The position numbers and the translations under genes are program-made. The notes below the pieces were generated by a model that saw nothing but the letters and a program-made list of their open reading frames with translations, made no database searches and was not told where the DNA came from. Positions 23,869 through 33,221 of a stretch of 64,000 nt of DNA are shown piece by piece. Position 1 is the stretch's first letter. The number at the start of each line of letters is the position of its first letter. The DNA is from Caldimonas caldifontis (GTDB lineage: Bacteria; Pseudomonadota; Gammaproteobacteria; Burkholderiales; Burkholderiaceae_C): positions 120,594 through 184,593 of the forward strand of contig NZ_PSNX01000008.1 of assembly GCF_002930615.1 (NCBI RefSeq). Direction: 5' to 3'.

Positions 23869-25139
23869 AGCGCCTGCTCGTGTCGCTGGGCAGCCTGCTC
23901 ACCGTGGGGTTGTTGCTGCTGGCGCTGGTCATCGGCCTGAACCTGCGCGGCGAAGAACCGATCCGCCAGACCGAGCCCCCCGCCGTGCTCGATGCGGCCC
24001 TGGTCGAACGAGGCCGCTACCTCGCCCTGGCCGGCAACTGCGCGAGCTGCCACACCGAGCGCGGCGGCGCACCCTTTGCCGGCGGGCATGGCATCCCCAC
24101 ACCGTTTGGCACCGTCTTTGCCGGCAACCTCACACCCGATGAGGCCACCGGCCTCGGGCGCTGGAGCGCCGACCATTTCTGGCGGGCGATGCGCAACGGC
24201 CGCTCACGCGACGGCCGCCTGCTCTACCCGGCCTTCCCGTACGCACACTACACGCTGCTCACGCGCGAAGACAGCGATGCACTCTATGCCTGGCTGCGCA
24301 GCCTGCCGCCGGTGGTGCAGGAGAACAAGCCGCATGAGCTGCGCTTTCCGGTCAACACCCAGGCGGCGCTGGCCGTGTGGCGTGCGCTCTTCTTCAGCCC
24401 GGAGCGCTTCGAGCCCGACCCCTCACGCGATGCGGCCTGGAACCGTGGCGCCTACCTCGTGCGCGGATTGGGCCATTGCGCAGCCTGCCATGCCGAGCGC
24501 AACGTGCTGGGCGCACCGACGGGGCGCTTCGAGTTCGGCGGCGGGCTCATGCCGGTCCAGAACTGGTACGCGCCCTCCCTGTCGCAGGCCGATGAAGCCA
24601 GTGTGGCCGACTGGCCGGTGGAGGACATCGTGGCCCTGCTGCGCGATGGCGTCTCGCCGAGAGGATCGGTGCTGGGCCCCATGGCGGAGGTGGTCTTTCG
24701 CAGCACGCAGCATCTGAGCGAGCCCGACCTGGCGGCGATGGCCGCCTATCTGCGCAGCCTGCCCCAGCGGCCCGCGCAGGAGCCGGCACCCGCGCAAAGC
24801 ACCGCCGCGGCCTCACCCGCCCGGGCCCTGGGCCAGCGTCTGTACGAACAGCACTGCGTGCAGTGCCATGGCGAACAGGGCGAAGGTGTGCCGGGCGCGT
24901 GGCCCGCGCTGGCCGGCAACCGCACCGTCACGATGGCCTCGCCCGCCAACCTGGTGCGCATCCTGCGCCATGGCGGCTACCTGCCAGCCACGGCCGGCAA
25001 CCCGCGCCCTCACGGCATGCCGCCTTTCGGCCACGTGTTCAACGACGAGGAGATGGCCGCCGTGGCCACCTACCTGCGCAGTGCCTGGGGCCACCAGGCC
25101 GCGCCGGTGAGTGCACTGGAGGTGTTCCGCTACCGCTAG
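23865..25139 (+). CDS. trihaem cytochrome c (dehydrogenase electron-acceptor subunit type)
   Basis: 424 residues. An uncleaved or cleaved N-terminal membrane segment (LLVSLGSLLTVGLLLLALVIG) precedes three cytochrome c domains with motifs CASCH (59-63), CAACH (205-209) and CVQCH (331-335). The layout matches the cytochrome subunits that take electrons from alcohol/aldehyde/gluconate dehydrogenases or isoquinoline oxidoreductase-type molybdenum hydroxylases. No such catalytic subunit is adjacent: only the dihaem cytochrome is coupled upstream (ATGA overlap) and a convergent diguanylate cyclase downstream. The partner dehydrogenase must therefore be elsewhere, or the pair serves another periplasmic oxidation. 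Confidence 0.88.
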   Translation: MKRLLVSLGSLLTVGLLLLALVIGLNLRGEEPIRQTEPPAVLDAALVERGRYLALAGNCASCHTERGGAPFAGGHGIPTPFGTVFAGNLTPDEATGLGRWSADHFWRAMRNGRSRDGRLLYPAFPYAHYTLLTREDSDALYAWLRSLPPVVQENKPHELRFPVNTQAALAVWRALFFSPERFEPDPSRDAAWNRGAYLVRGLGHCAACHAERNVLGAPTGRFEFGGGLMPVQNWYAPSLSQADEASVADWPVEDIVALLRDGVSPRGSVLGPMAEVVFRSTQHLSEPDLAAMAAYLRSLPQRPAQEPAPAQSTAAASPARALGQRLYEQHCVQCHGEQGEGVPGAWPALAGNRTVTMASPANLVRILRHGGYLPATAGNPRPHGMPPFGHVFNDEEMAAVATYLRSAWGHQAAPVSALEVFRYR

Positions 25140-26872
25140 GCGTCTTCCAGCGGGAGGAAGCCGCTGACCGGCGCCGCCTGGGGCGGCTGGCCTTCATAGG
25201 CGCAGACCCGGTTGCGGCCTTCGGCCTTGGCTTGATACAGGGCCTGGTCGGCTGCGCTCAGGGCCTCCTCCATGGTGGCGAAGTATTGGGCCGGGGACAC
25301 CACACCGAAGCTCATCGTGACGGGAACCGGCCCGTCCAGGGCCTGCACGCGCTCGCGCAGTTTCTCGCAGGCCACGCGGGCACCGGCAAGGTCAGTGTCG
25401 GGCATCAGCAGCAGGAACTCCTCGCCGCCGAAGCGACCCACCAGGTCGGTGACGCGACACCCGCCCACAAGCGCCTGGGCAACGGCTCGCAGGACCTCGT
25501 CGCCCGTTGCGTGACCATAGGTGTCGTTGACCTGCTTGAAATGATCCACGTCGGCCAGGACCAGTGCCAGTGCCTGGCCGCTGCGCCGGTGGCGCCGCAC
25601 CTCGGCGTGCAGCGAATCGGTCAGGCTGCGTCGGTTGGGCAGGCCGGTGAGCGAATCCCGGCTGGCCAGCTGTTCCAGCCGGGCATTGGCCCGACGCAGC
25701 GACTCGGTGGCCTGGGTCAATTCGGCCGTGCGTTCGGCCACGCGTTGTTCCAGCTCGCGGTTGGCCACGGCCAGCTCACGTTCGTGCCGGACGAGGCTGG
25801 ATGTCATCTCGGCCAAGGCCTGGGACAGTTCGCGCACCTCGCTCGGACCGTCCACCACGGGCATGGGCGTGTCGAGTTCGCCCTGACGCAGGGCCCGCGC
25901 GGCGCGCGCAATGCGCTGCAGGGGATGGGTGAGGCGGCCCACCACCCACCAGGCCAGCAAGGCCACCAGTGCGGCCGTGACCGACCCGGCCACGGCGGCC
26001 GCATGCTGGGCTTCCCGAGCCCCTGCGCGGGCCAGGTTGACGGGTTGGCGCACGACCACGGTCCAGCCCAGGTCGGTGGCCGCGTTGCGGGCCACCACCC
26101 GCACCGCTGCGGTGAGGTAATCGCGGCCGTCATCCCAGGTCTGGATCGACGGCAGGCGCACCAGCGGGGCCAGCTCGATCGGCCGCTCCTGGACGGTCAC
26201 GTCCTCGGGCCGGTGGATGACCCGACCCTCCCGATCGAACACGAAAACGCGCACCCCCTGCTGCCTTGCCAGAGGGCTGCGCAGGCTGTCGACGATGTGC
26301 TGGGGCCAGTCCCAGTTCACGTGCATGCCCAGCACGGCCACGACCTGGCGGTTTTCGTCGCGCAAGGGGGCGGCAAAGTCGATGAAGCGCAGCGGTTCGC
26401 CACGGGGGGAGGCCGGCAGCAGCCTGGCCAGCAGCTGGGCGGTGTGCACGTCACCCGTGTGCGGGCCTTGCAGTGCCGCCTGGAACCAGGGCCGCGCAGC
26501 GACGTTCTGCCCCACCAGCATCCCGCCGGAGGCCGCAATCACGCGCCCCTGCGCATCGGTGAGACCCACCCAGCTCACGTGGCTGCGGGTGCGCCGGAGG
26601 ATCTCCAGCGTCTCGGGCCAGTGGCCTTCTTGCCAGCGCCCCGATTGCGCCAGCAGTTCCACTTCGCGCAGCCGTTCGGCCAGGCCGTCGGCCAGCATCA
26701 CGCTGGTGCTGCGCGCAAGCGTCTGCAGGGTGTCGGCCTGATCATGCAAGGCCCGTTCCCCAGCCACGTGACCCTGGACCACGGCCAGCACGCCAACGAG
26801 CGTGGCCAGGCCCAGCGCATAGGCTGCTGCCAGCTGGAAGCGAAAGGACCGGACAAAGGCAGGCCAGATCAT
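25136..26872 (-). CDS. membrane sensor diguanylate cyclase (dCache-HAMP-GGDEF)
   Basis: 578 residues. Two membrane helices (about 12-33 and 285-310) enclose a periplasmic dCache-like sensor (SWVGLTDAQGRVIAASGG, GRDYLTAAVRVVARN). A HAMP segment (VGRLTHPLQRIARAARALRQGELD) is followed by a coiled coil rich in Glu/Arg (VANRELEQRVAERTAELTQA) and the GGDEF domain with active-site GGEEF at about 482. The product-inhibition I-site RxxD (RVTD) lies five residues before it, so the enzyme should be active and feedback-controlled. It makes cyclic di-GMP. It converges with the trihaem cytochrome gene with a 4-base overlap of the ends. Confidence 0.93.
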   Translation of the reverse strand: MIWPAFVRSFRFQLAAAYALGLATLVGVLAVVQGHVAGERALHDQADTLQTLARSTSVMLADGLAERLREVELLAQSGRWQEGHWPETLEILRRTRSHVSWVGLTDAQGRVIAASGGMLVGQNVAARPWFQAALQGPHTGDVHTAQLLARLLPASPRGEPLRFIDFAAPLRDENRQVVAVLGMHVNWDWPQHIVDSLRSPLARQQGVRVFVFDREGRVIHRPEDVTVQERPIELAPLVRLPSIQTWDDGRDYLTAAVRVVARNAATDLGWTVVVRQPVNLARAGAREAQHAAAVAGSVTAALVALLAWWVVGRLTHPLQRIARAARALRQGELDTPMPVVDGPSEVRELSQALAEMTSSLVRHERELAVANRELEQRVAERTAELTQATESLRRANARLEQLASRDSLTGLPNRRSLTDSLHAEVRRHRRSGQALALVLADVDHFKQVNDTYGHATGDEVLRAVAQALVGGCRVTDLVGRFGGEEFLLLMPDTDLAGARVACEKLRERVQALDGPVPVTMSFGVVSPAQYFATMEEALSAADQALYQAKAEGRNRVCAYEGQPPQAAPVSGFLPLEDA

Positions 26873-26959
26873 GCGCGCAGTCTAGTGCGGGAAAGCCGCC
26901 TTGATGCGAGTGTGCAACGTAGGCGGGCACTCACACCATGATCTGGTAATAATTCACAC

Positions 26960-27175
26960 ATGACCATCTTCTACTGGGTGATGGGCGTGCTCATCATCGG
27001 CACGCTCATCCCGTCGGCCCTGTTCATGCTGCTCTATGCCGTCACGGGCAACGACGTGCTGGCCCGCCGCGCGAGCACGCTGTGGGGCTTCACACGCACC
27101 TTCGCGCTGTTGGGGTTCAACGTCCTGGTGTGGGGCCACGTGCTGGTGGCTCTGTGGAGGATCTGGTTCCCTTGA
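26960..27175 (+). CDS. small two-helix membrane protein, unknown
   Basis: 71 residues, almost entirely hydrophobic: helix one about 3-27 (IFYWVMGVLIIGTLIPSALF) and helix two about 46-68 (FALLGFNVLVWGHVLVALWR), joined by a basic loop with ARRAS. No family is recognised. A TGGTAATAAT extended -10-like sequence ends 6 bases before the ATG and no Shine-Dalgarno is present, so it may be leaderless. It lies between the divergent diguanylate cyclase gene and the convergent MFS gene. Conservation in related genomes would be needed to confirm it, but codon use and the clear membrane pattern support a real gene. Confidence 0.6.
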   Translation: MTIFYWVMGVLIIGTLIPSALFMLLYAVTGNDVLARRASTLWGFTRTFALLGFNVLVWGHVLVALWRIWFP

Positions 27176-27187
27176 GGGGGTTGGGGC

Positions 27188-28369
27188 TCAGCGCGCCGCA
27201 CGCAAGGCCATCAGGGCGCCCCAGCCCAGCAGGCACAGCCCGGCCGACCCCCACAGCGCAGCCACGCCATAGCGATCCAGCCCGAGCCCGAACACCCACG
27301 GGGCCAGCGCCTGGGCGATGCGCGCCGGCACCATCAGCCAGCCCTGCCGGGCCCCATAGCCCGACGCACCGAAGATCACCAGCGGCAGCGTGCCTTTGGC
27401 GATGGTGAGAATGCCGTTGCCGGCCCCATGCAACAGCGCAAAGGCGGTGGCCGCCGGGGCGCCAACCACCAGGAAGGCGGCCGCACCGGCCGCATGGGTG
27501 ATGCCGGCCAGGCGGGCCGAGATCAGCGGATGCACGCGGCGCAGCAGGCCGAACTCGAGCACCCGTCCGGCCACCTGGGCCGGGCCCACGAGGGCAGCCA
27601 CCGCGACGGCGCCTGCCAGGCTCACCCCGCCGGCCTGCAGCAGGCGCGGCAGGTGGGCCGCCATGGCCGTGCTGATGAACCAGGTGATCGCAAAGCTGAA
27701 GGCCAGCAAGGTGCTGGTCCAGGCCAGGCGCGGCGGCCGGTCCTTGTTGGCCGCTGTGGCCGATCCGGGCGGCGCAGACACCGCCTCATGCTGGATCGCC
27801 GTGGCCCGTGGCAACAGGGCATTCAGGGGCAGGCCCAGCAGCAGATGCAGGCCCGCCCAGGCCAGGCAGGCGCCGCGCCAGCCCACGGTCACCTCCAGCC
27901 AGGCCGTCAGCGGCCAGCCCACCGTGCTGGCAAAACCGGCCAGCAGGGTGATGCCGGTGATGGCGCTGCGCGCGCCCTGGCCATGCAGCCGCACCAGGGT
28001 GGCAAAGGCCGCCTCGTAGAGCCCGCTGCCCATGGCCAGGCCGAGCAGGGCCCAGGCCGCGAAGAGGCCGATCGGCCCCTGGACGCAGGCCAGGGCCACC
28101 AGGCCTGCCGCAAACAAGCCGCTGGTGGCCATCAGCACCGGCCGCCCGCCGTGTCGGTCGATGGCACGGCCGGCGGACGGGCCCACCACCGCCGACACCA
28201 GCAGGGCTCCAGAAAACGCGGCAAAGACCCAGGGCGTGCTGACACCGAGGTCGCGCGCCATGGGCTGGGCCAACAGGGCCGGCAGGTAGTAGGACGAGGC
28301 CCAGGCCAGGGTCTGGGCGGTGCCCAGGCGCAACACGGTCGCTGGGGTGGCTGAAGGCAGCGGACTCAT
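27188..28369 (-). CDS. MFS transporter, possible arsenical/metabolite exporter
   Basis: 393 residues from ATG 28369, with about twelve hydrophobic segments. The loop GRAIDRHGGRPVLM between helices 2 and 3 is the MFS motif A variant (GxxxDRxGRR). The fold is that of the smaller drug/metabolite exporters. It is divergent from arsR-arsH and shares their control region, which suggests an ArsK-like arsenite or organoarsenical exporter, but sequence alone does not prove the substrate. An upstream extension of the frame to 28468 would run over the arsR operator and is rejected. Confidence 0.8.
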   Translation of the reverse strand: MSPLPSATPATVLRLGTAQTLAWASSYYLPALLAQPMARDLGVSTPWVFAAFSGALLVSAVVGPSAGRAIDRHGGRPVLMATSGLFAAGLVALACVQGPIGLFAAWALLGLAMGSGLYEAAFATLVRLHGQGARSAITGITLLAGFASTVGWPLTAWLEVTVGWRGACLAWAGLHLLLGLPLNALLPRATAIQHEAVSAPPGSATAANKDRPPRLAWTSTLLAFSFAITWFISTAMAAHLPRLLQAGGVSLAGAVAVAALVGPAQVAGRVLEFGLLRRVHPLISARLAGITHAAGAAAFLVVGAPAATAFALLHGAGNGILTIAKGTLPLVIFGASGYGARQGWLMVPARIAQALAPWVFGLGLDRYGVAALWGSAGLCLLGWGALMALRAAR

Positions 28370-28437
28370 GGGCTCAGGGGCGCGCGGTGGGCACAGGATC
28401 CTTGGGGGATTGAGAGCATCGGCTTGAGCGGCCAAAT

Positions 28438-28459
28438 TATATCTATTATTCTGGATATA
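28438..28459. promoter_or_regulatory. candidate ArsR operator
   Basis: Inverted repeat TATATC-N10-GATATA in an AT-rich patch immediately before arsR, covering a -10-like TATTAT (28444-28449) and touching the arsR ATG. Bound regulator would block both arsR-arsH and the divergent MFS promoter. Confidence 0.5.
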
Positions 28460-28818
28460 TGGATTCAATTGCTGCCGTCACCACCCTGGGGGCGCTGGCC
28501 CAGTCCACGCGACTGGAAGCCTTCCGCCTGCTGGTGCATCACGAGCCGAACGGCCTGCCGGCCGGTGCGGCGGCCCGCCTGCTGGGCGTTCCGCAGAACA
28601 CGCTGTCGGCGCATCTGAACGTGCTGGCACAGGCCGGCCTGGTGGTGTCGCATCGAGACGGCCGCCAGGTCATCTACCGTGCCGCGCTCGGCCGCCTGCG
28701 CGAGCTCACGCTCTTTCTGCTGCAGGACTGCTGCGGCGGCCGGCGCGAGCTGGCCGAGCCGCTGATGGCCGAGCTGTCGGCACTGACCTGTTCTTCGTCC
28801 TCCACCGCCTGCCGGTGA
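28459..28818 (+). CDS. arsR: ArsR family metalloregulator
   Basis: 119 residues with the ArsR winged helix: [47 protein letters not shown] and wing [15 protein letters not shown] vicinal cysteine pair LQDCCGG near residue 94 lies in the C-terminal helix, a position used for As(III)/Sb(III) sensing in one ArsR subtype, with further Cys in the tail (TCSSSS, ACR). No Shine-Dalgarno; a -10-like TATTAT lies ten bases before ATG. arsH follows directly. Confidence 0.85.
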   Translation: MDSIAAVTTLGALAQSTRLEAFRLLVHHEPNGLPAGAAARLLGVPQNTLSAHLNVLAQAGLVVSHRDGRQVIYRAALGRLRELTLFLLQDCCGGRRELAEPLMAELSALTCSSSSTACR

Positions 28819-28847
28819 GTGGCCACCGCTTGATCCCGGGAGTCTCC

Positions 28848-29588
28848 ATGCAACGCCTCCGATCCCTGCCCGACCCTGACCACCTGCCGGCCCTCGATCC
28901 GGCGTATGCGCAGACCCGACCGGCCAAGGGGCTGGGCGATGGCACGCCGCCGCGCATCCTGCTGCTCTACGGTTCGCTGCGCCCGCGTTCCTACTCGCGC
29001 CTGGCGGTGGAAGAGGCGGCGCGATTGCTGCGTCACTTCGGGGCCGAGCCCCGCATCTTCGATCCCAGCGACCTGCCACTGCCCGACCAGGTGGCCGGGG
29101 ATGACCATCCGGCCGTGCGCGAGCTGCGGGAGCTGTCGCAGTGGTCTGAAGGCCAGGTGTGGTGCAGCCCCGAACGCCACGGCCAGATCACCGGTGTGAT
29201 GAAGGCGCAGATCGACCACCTGCCGCTGCAGTCCGGTGCCGTTCGCCCCACCCAGGGCCGCACGCTGGCGGTGATGCAGGTCTCGGGGGGGTCGCAGTCC
29301 TTCAATGCCGTCAATACCTTGCGCCTGCTGGGCCGCTGGATGCGCATGTTCACCATCCCCAACCAGTCGAGCGTGGCCAAGGCCTGGCAGGAGTTCGACG
29401 AGGCGGGGCGCATGCGGCCCTCGGCCTACTATGACCGTATCGTCGATGTCATGGAAGAACTGGTGCGCTACACCGTGCTGCTGCGCCCGCACGTGGCGCA
29501 GCTCACCGATCGCTACTCCGAACGCAAGGAGGCTGCGAGGCCGGTCGAGGCGCAGTCTGCGCTGTCCCTTGCTGCCACGACCCGGTGA
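28848..29588 (+). CDS. arsH: ArsH organoarsenical oxidase (NADPH-dependent FMN reductase family)
   Basis: 246 residues. Flavodoxin-like fold with the FMN-phosphate motif [20 protein letters not shown], the loop [20 protein letters not shown] and the [20 protein letters not shown] strand, all characteristic of ArsH. The enzyme oxidises trivalent organoarsenicals and reduces other acceptors. ATG 28848 is preferred because GGGAG stands 8 bases upstream; a GTG at 28815 overlapping the arsR stop is the alternative. arsB/arsC/acr3 are not present next to it. Confidence 0.92.
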   Translation: MQRLRSLPDPDHLPALDPAYAQTRPAKGLGDGTPPRILLLYGSLRPRSYSRLAVEEAARLLRHFGAEPRIFDPSDLPLPDQVAGDDHPAVRELRELSQWSEGQVWCSPERHGQITGVMKAQIDHLPLQSGAVRPTQGRTLAVMQVSGGSQSFNAVNTLRLLGRWMRMFTIPNQSSVAKAWQEFDEAGRMRPSAYYDRIVDVMEELVRYTVLLRPHVAQLTDRYSERKEAARPVEAQSALSLAATTR

Positions 29589-29594
29589 TCGACA

Positions 29595-31061
29595 TCAACT
29601 GCGCCGGCGGTCACGGCCGCTGGCGGCGTAGTAGGCTTTCTTCGCTTCGTACATCCGCTGGTCGGCCTGGTGCACGGCCGACTCGAGCCGTTCGCCCGCT
29701 TCGCAGGCGGCCAGGCCGATCGAGAAGCTGAGCGCCGCACCGGGATAGAACTGGTTGTTCAGGTCCACCAGCGAGTGGATGCGCTCGATGATTTGTTCGC
29801 CACCGCGTTCGTCGGTACCGGGCAGCAGCACTGCAAACTCGTCGCCGCCGATGCGCGCGGCGCTGGCGGGCTTGTCCACTGCCTTGGCCAGCACCTCGCC
29901 GGCGCGGCGCAGCAGGCTGTCGCCGCCGGCATGGCCCTCCTGGTCGTTGATGATCTTCAGGCCGTTGAGGTCGGCCACGATCACGGTCACCGGCCAGGGG
30001 CCCTTGCGTTCCAGGCGGTTGAGTTCGTCCACGAAGTAGGAGCGGTTGCGCAGCTTGGTCAGCACGTCGTGCTTGCCCAGGTACTCGAGGTAGGCCTCGG
30101 CCTTCTTGCGGGCGGTGATGTCGGTGAGCGAGACCAGCACGAGGCTCCAGTCAGCCTCGTGGCCGGGCAGCACCGAGAACTGCATGTACACGTTCACCGG
30201 CTCGCCGTCGAGGCCGTAGTTGATGGTCTCGCGCTGCTGGAAGAGCTTGCCGTCCCACAGCTCGATCAGCTGCTCGGCGAAATGCTCGCGCATGTCGTCG
30301 CGAAAGACCTCGTGCAGGCGGCGCATCAGCGCGCCCTTGTCGGTGGCGCCGAACATCGTCAAGGTCTGCCGGTTGACGTCGATGACGCGGATCTCCTGCA
30401 TGCAGCGCTCGACGAACTCGGGATGCACGTCGAGGAAGGTGCGCAGGTCGCGGATGCCCTGGGCGCGCACGCCGTCGATCAGGAACTTCACGTTGCTGAA
30501 GTCCTCCACCCACAGCGACACAGGCGAATGTTCGAACAGCCCGAGTGCGTACTGCTCGCTGCGTTTCAGGGCCCGTTCGGCCCGGGTGCGTTCGGTGGTG
30601 TCCTCGATGGCGATGAGCACGCGATCCCAGGTGTCTTCATGCCCGGGCAGCACGGTGGCGCGCAAGGAGATGTCGAGCCGGCGCCCGGTGAGGCTGTAGT
30701 TCACCGTGGGGCCGCCAAAGCCCCCTTGCCCTTCCCACAGGGCGTTCAGCTCCTCGACATGCTGCTCGAACATGTCGTCGCGAAACACATGGCCGAGGTT
30801 GGCGGCCAGGTGCTCCAGGCTGTCGGCCTCGAAAAGTTCGAGCGTGCGCCGGTTCACGCTCAGCAGGCGGATGCGTTGCGAGCATTCGGCCACCCGGCTG
30901 CGGTCGGCCCGCAGATGCGCGCGCAGGTCGTGCACGCCTTTGCGGCGCCATTGCTCGAACAAGGCCCGCAAGTCGCTGTAGTCCTCGAGCCAGAGCGACA
31001 CCGGCGCCAGCTCGAACATGTCGGCGTAGGCCTGGGCGTCCAGAGGGTTGGAAGGGGTCAT
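29595..31061 (-). CDS. diguanylate cyclase with tandem PAS-like sensor domains
   Basis: 488 residues, no membrane helix, cytoplasmic. Two homologous N-terminal units, about 10-150 and 170-310, begin FELAPVSLWLEDYSDLRALF and FEHSPVSLWVEDFSNVKFLI and each contain the DVNRQTL / SVNRRTLELF segment and end in a PAS-type beta-sheet with LPGHEDTW / LPGHEADW. The GGDEF domain follows, with intact GGDEF (RIGGDEFAVLLPG) but without the RxxD inhibitory site, so no product feedback is expected. The start ATG 31061 overlaps the stop of pepP by 4 bases, coupling the two. The sensed signal is unknown. Confidence 0.9.
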   Translation of the reverse strand: MTPSNPLDAQAYADMFELAPVSLWLEDYSDLRALFEQWRRKGVHDLRAHLRADRSRVAECSQRIRLLSVNRRTLELFEADSLEHLAANLGHVFRDDMFEQHVEELNALWEGQGGFGGPTVNYSLTGRRLDISLRATVLPGHEDTWDRVLIAIEDTTERTRAERALKRSEQYALGLFEHSPVSLWVEDFSNVKFLIDGVRAQGIRDLRTFLDVHPEFVERCMQEIRVIDVNRQTLTMFGATDKGALMRRLHEVFRDDMREHFAEQLIELWDGKLFQQRETINYGLDGEPVNVYMQFSVLPGHEADWSLVLVSLTDITARKKAEAYLEYLGKHDVLTKLRNRSYFVDELNRLERKGPWPVTVIVADLNGLKIINDQEGHAGGDSLLRRAGEVLAKAVDKPASAARIGGDEFAVLLPGTDERGGEQIIERIHSLVDLNNQFYPGAALSFSIGLAACEAGERLESAVHQADQRMYEAKKAYYAASGRDRRRS

Positions 31062-32476
31062 GCGCTTCGTCCTCCCATGAGCGCCTCGATCTCGTCCGGA
31101 TCGACGGGCGCATCGCGCGTGAGCAGTTCGCAGCCGAAGGGTGTGATCACGGCGTCGTCCTCGATGCGGATGCCGATGTGCCAGTAGCGCTCGGGCACCC
31201 CTTCGCCAGGTCGCACGTACAGGCCGGGCTCTACCGTGGCCACCATGCCGGGCTGCAGGATGCGCGAAGGCTTCTTCACCACGCGCCCGCCCAGCCCGTC
31301 GGGCTGCTCGATGGGCGCCTCGTCCTCCTGGAGATAGCTGCCCACGTCGTGCACGTCGCGGCCCAGCCAGTGGCCGGTGCCATGCATGTAGAAGGGCCGG
31401 TAGGCGGCCGTGCCGATCACCTCGTCGAGGTCGCCATGGCGGTCGCGGCTGAGCAGGCCGGTGTCGAGCAGGCCCTGGCACAGCACACGCAGCGCCGCAT
31501 CGTGGGCGTCGCGCAAGCGCGCGCCGGGGCGCATCGCCTCGATCGCTGCGGCCTGGGCAGCGAGCACGATCTCGTAGAGCTCGCGCTGCGCGGCGGTGAA
31601 GCGGCCGTTGACGGGAAAAGTGCGGGTGATGTCGCCCGCGTAGCCCAGGTACTCGCAGCCGGCGTCGATGAGGCAGAGCTCCCCGGCCTTCAGCGGCGCG
31701 TTGCCGGCCGGGTAGTGCAGCACGCAGGCATTCGCCCCGGCGGCCACGATGCTGGGGTAAGCCGGGCCCGTGGCGCCATGGCGGCGAAACTCGTGCAGCA
31801 GCTCGGCCTCGAGGTGGTATTCGCGCCGGGGCTCGCCGCCTTCTCGGGCCCAGCGTGCGCTCTGTTCCATGGCCCGCACATGCGCCAGGGCCGAGATCGT
31901 GCCGGCGCGACGCATGAGCTGCAGTTCGTGTGCGTCCTTCACCAGGCGCATCTCGTCCAGCACGCTGCACAGATCGCGCAGCTGAGCGGGGCACTGCACG
32001 CCTTGACGTTCGCGGCCGCGCACGGTCGCGAGCCAGCGCTCCACCTGGGCGCCCAGACCCTCGTGCACGCCGAAGGGAAACCACAGCGCGCCGTGTCCGC
32101 CGATCAGCTCGGGCATCACGCGGTCGAGGTCCTCCACGCTGTGCGCGGCGTCCACCCCCAACGCACCCGGCGCCGCTTCGGGGCCGAGCCGATAGCCGTC
32201 CCAGATCTCGCGCTCGGCGTGTCGCGGCCGGCACAGCAGGGTGGAGCGCCCGTGGCTGCTCAGCACCAACCAGGCCTCGGGCTCGTCGAAGCCGGTGAGG
32301 TAGTGAAAGTGGCTGTCGGGCCGGTAGGGGTGGTGGGTGTCGCGGTTGCGCACTCGCTCAGGCGCGGTGGGCAGCACGGCCACACCGCCGCCGGCGGCGC
32401 GCAGGGCCTCGATCAGCCGCGCGCGGCGCTGGCGGGGGGCCTCCGGGTCGGCGGCCAGGGGAGGGAGCAGACTCAT
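31058..32476 (-). CDS. pepP: Xaa-Pro aminopeptidase
   Basis: M24B metallopeptidase removing N-terminal residues before proline, 472 residues. N-terminal AMP_N domain (NRDTHHPYRPDSHFHYLTGF), then the pita-bread domain with two metal aspartates (LIDAGCEYLGYAGDITRTF), HGTGHWLGRDVHDVG carrying the His ligand, and the glutamates in VATVEPGLYVRPG and GIRIEDDAVIT. ATG 32476 is used; an upstream GTG two codons earlier is also possible. It is the first of a minus-strand pair with the diguanylate cyclase. In many Burkholderiales it follows amgK-murU. Confidence 0.93.
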   Translation of the reverse strand: MSLLPPLAADPEAPRQRRARLIEALRAAGGGVAVLPTAPERVRNRDTHHPYRPDSHFHYLTGFDEPEAWLVLSSHGRSTLLCRPRHAEREIWDGYRLGPEAAPGALGVDAAHSVEDLDRVMPELIGGHGALWFPFGVHEGLGAQVERWLATVRGRERQGVQCPAQLRDLCSVLDEMRLVKDAHELQLMRRAGTISALAHVRAMEQSARWAREGGEPRREYHLEAELLHEFRRHGATGPAYPSIVAAGANACVLHYPAGNAPLKAGELCLIDAGCEYLGYAGDITRTFPVNGRFTAAQRELYEIVLAAQAAAIEAMRPGARLRDAHDAALRVLCQGLLDTGLLSRDRHGDLDEVIGTAAYRPFYMHGTGHWLGRDVHDVGSYLQEDEAPIEQPDGLGGRVVKKPSRILQPGMVATVEPGLYVRPGEGVPERYWHIGIRIEDDAVITPFGCELLTRDAPVDPDEIEALMGGRSA

Positions 32477-32519
32477 TGGCACAGTCTAGCCGTGCCACCG
32501 CCACCTTGTCAGGCCAGGC

Positions 32520-33221
32520 TCAGGTGGGCGTTTCGGTCTTCTGCCCCTGCGCTCGCCGCAGTTCCACCAGCTTGCGCCGCAGTTCGCGCTCGACCGGATC
32601 CTTGGGTTCCTTGCGGGCCCGTTCACGCCGCTTCTCGTTGGCGCGGCGCTCGCGCATTTCCTGTACCTGCTGCATCTGCAGCCGGATGAAGTTGGCCACG
32701 TCTTCCACGCGGCCCAGCCCGCCCAGCGCCGCGGTGCGTGGCAGCTTCACGGCCTTGCCGTCGGCCAGGGTCAGGGCGATGTAGCACAGGCCCAGCGGGC
32801 CCAGCCCTGGCTTTTCCACCACATGCACCTCGTTCACCTGCGACACCGGCACCTGACGCGTGGAATGCTTCCAGCCACGCCGCCAGCTGACGTGCTTGAC
32901 GCTGGCCGCAGCGCGCTCCCAGGTCCACAGGTCCCAGCCCAGCGCGGCCAGCCAGGCCAGCAGCGCGAGGGCATACAGCCAGCCCTGGCCCAAGGACCAG
33001 GCCAGGCCTGCGAGCAGGCCGGCGGCGATCAGCCCGGCCCACACGATGTAGAGGTCGCGCTCGGGCGTGAGCAGGGAGCGCTCGTAGACGAAGGAATCCA
33101 TCGCTTCGCCCGACAGCGGCGAGGCCGACAACTGCACGGCGCGTATGGCTTTGGCCGTACCCACCTCCAGCATCGCGACGATCCCCACCGCCACCAGCGT
33201 TGCGACCAGCACTTCCATCAT
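32520..33221 (-). CDS. membrane protein of unknown function
   Basis: 233 residues. One hydrophobic segment at the N-terminus ([20 protein letters not shown]) and two closely spaced ones at about 62-100 ([38 protein letters not shown]); then a soluble beta-rich region ([33 protein letters not shown]) of the PH-like type seen in small bacterial membrane proteins, and a strongly charged C-terminal helix rich in Arg/Glu/Lys ([16 protein letters not shown]) that could be a coiled coil. GAGGAG lies before ATG. It overlaps murU by 4 bases. No family name is recognised with certainty. Confidence 0.75.
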   Translation of the reverse strand: MMEVLVATLVAVGIVAMLEVGTAKAIRAVQLSASPLSGEAMDSFVYERSLLTPERDLYIVWAGLIAAGLLAGLAWSLGQGWLYALALLAWLAALGWDLWTWERAAASVKHVSWRRGWKHSTRQVPVSQVNEVHVVEKPGLGPLGLCYIALTLADGKAVKLPRTAALGGLGRVEDVANFIRLQMQQVQEMRERRANEKRRERARKEPKDPVERELRRKLVELRRAQGQKTETPT

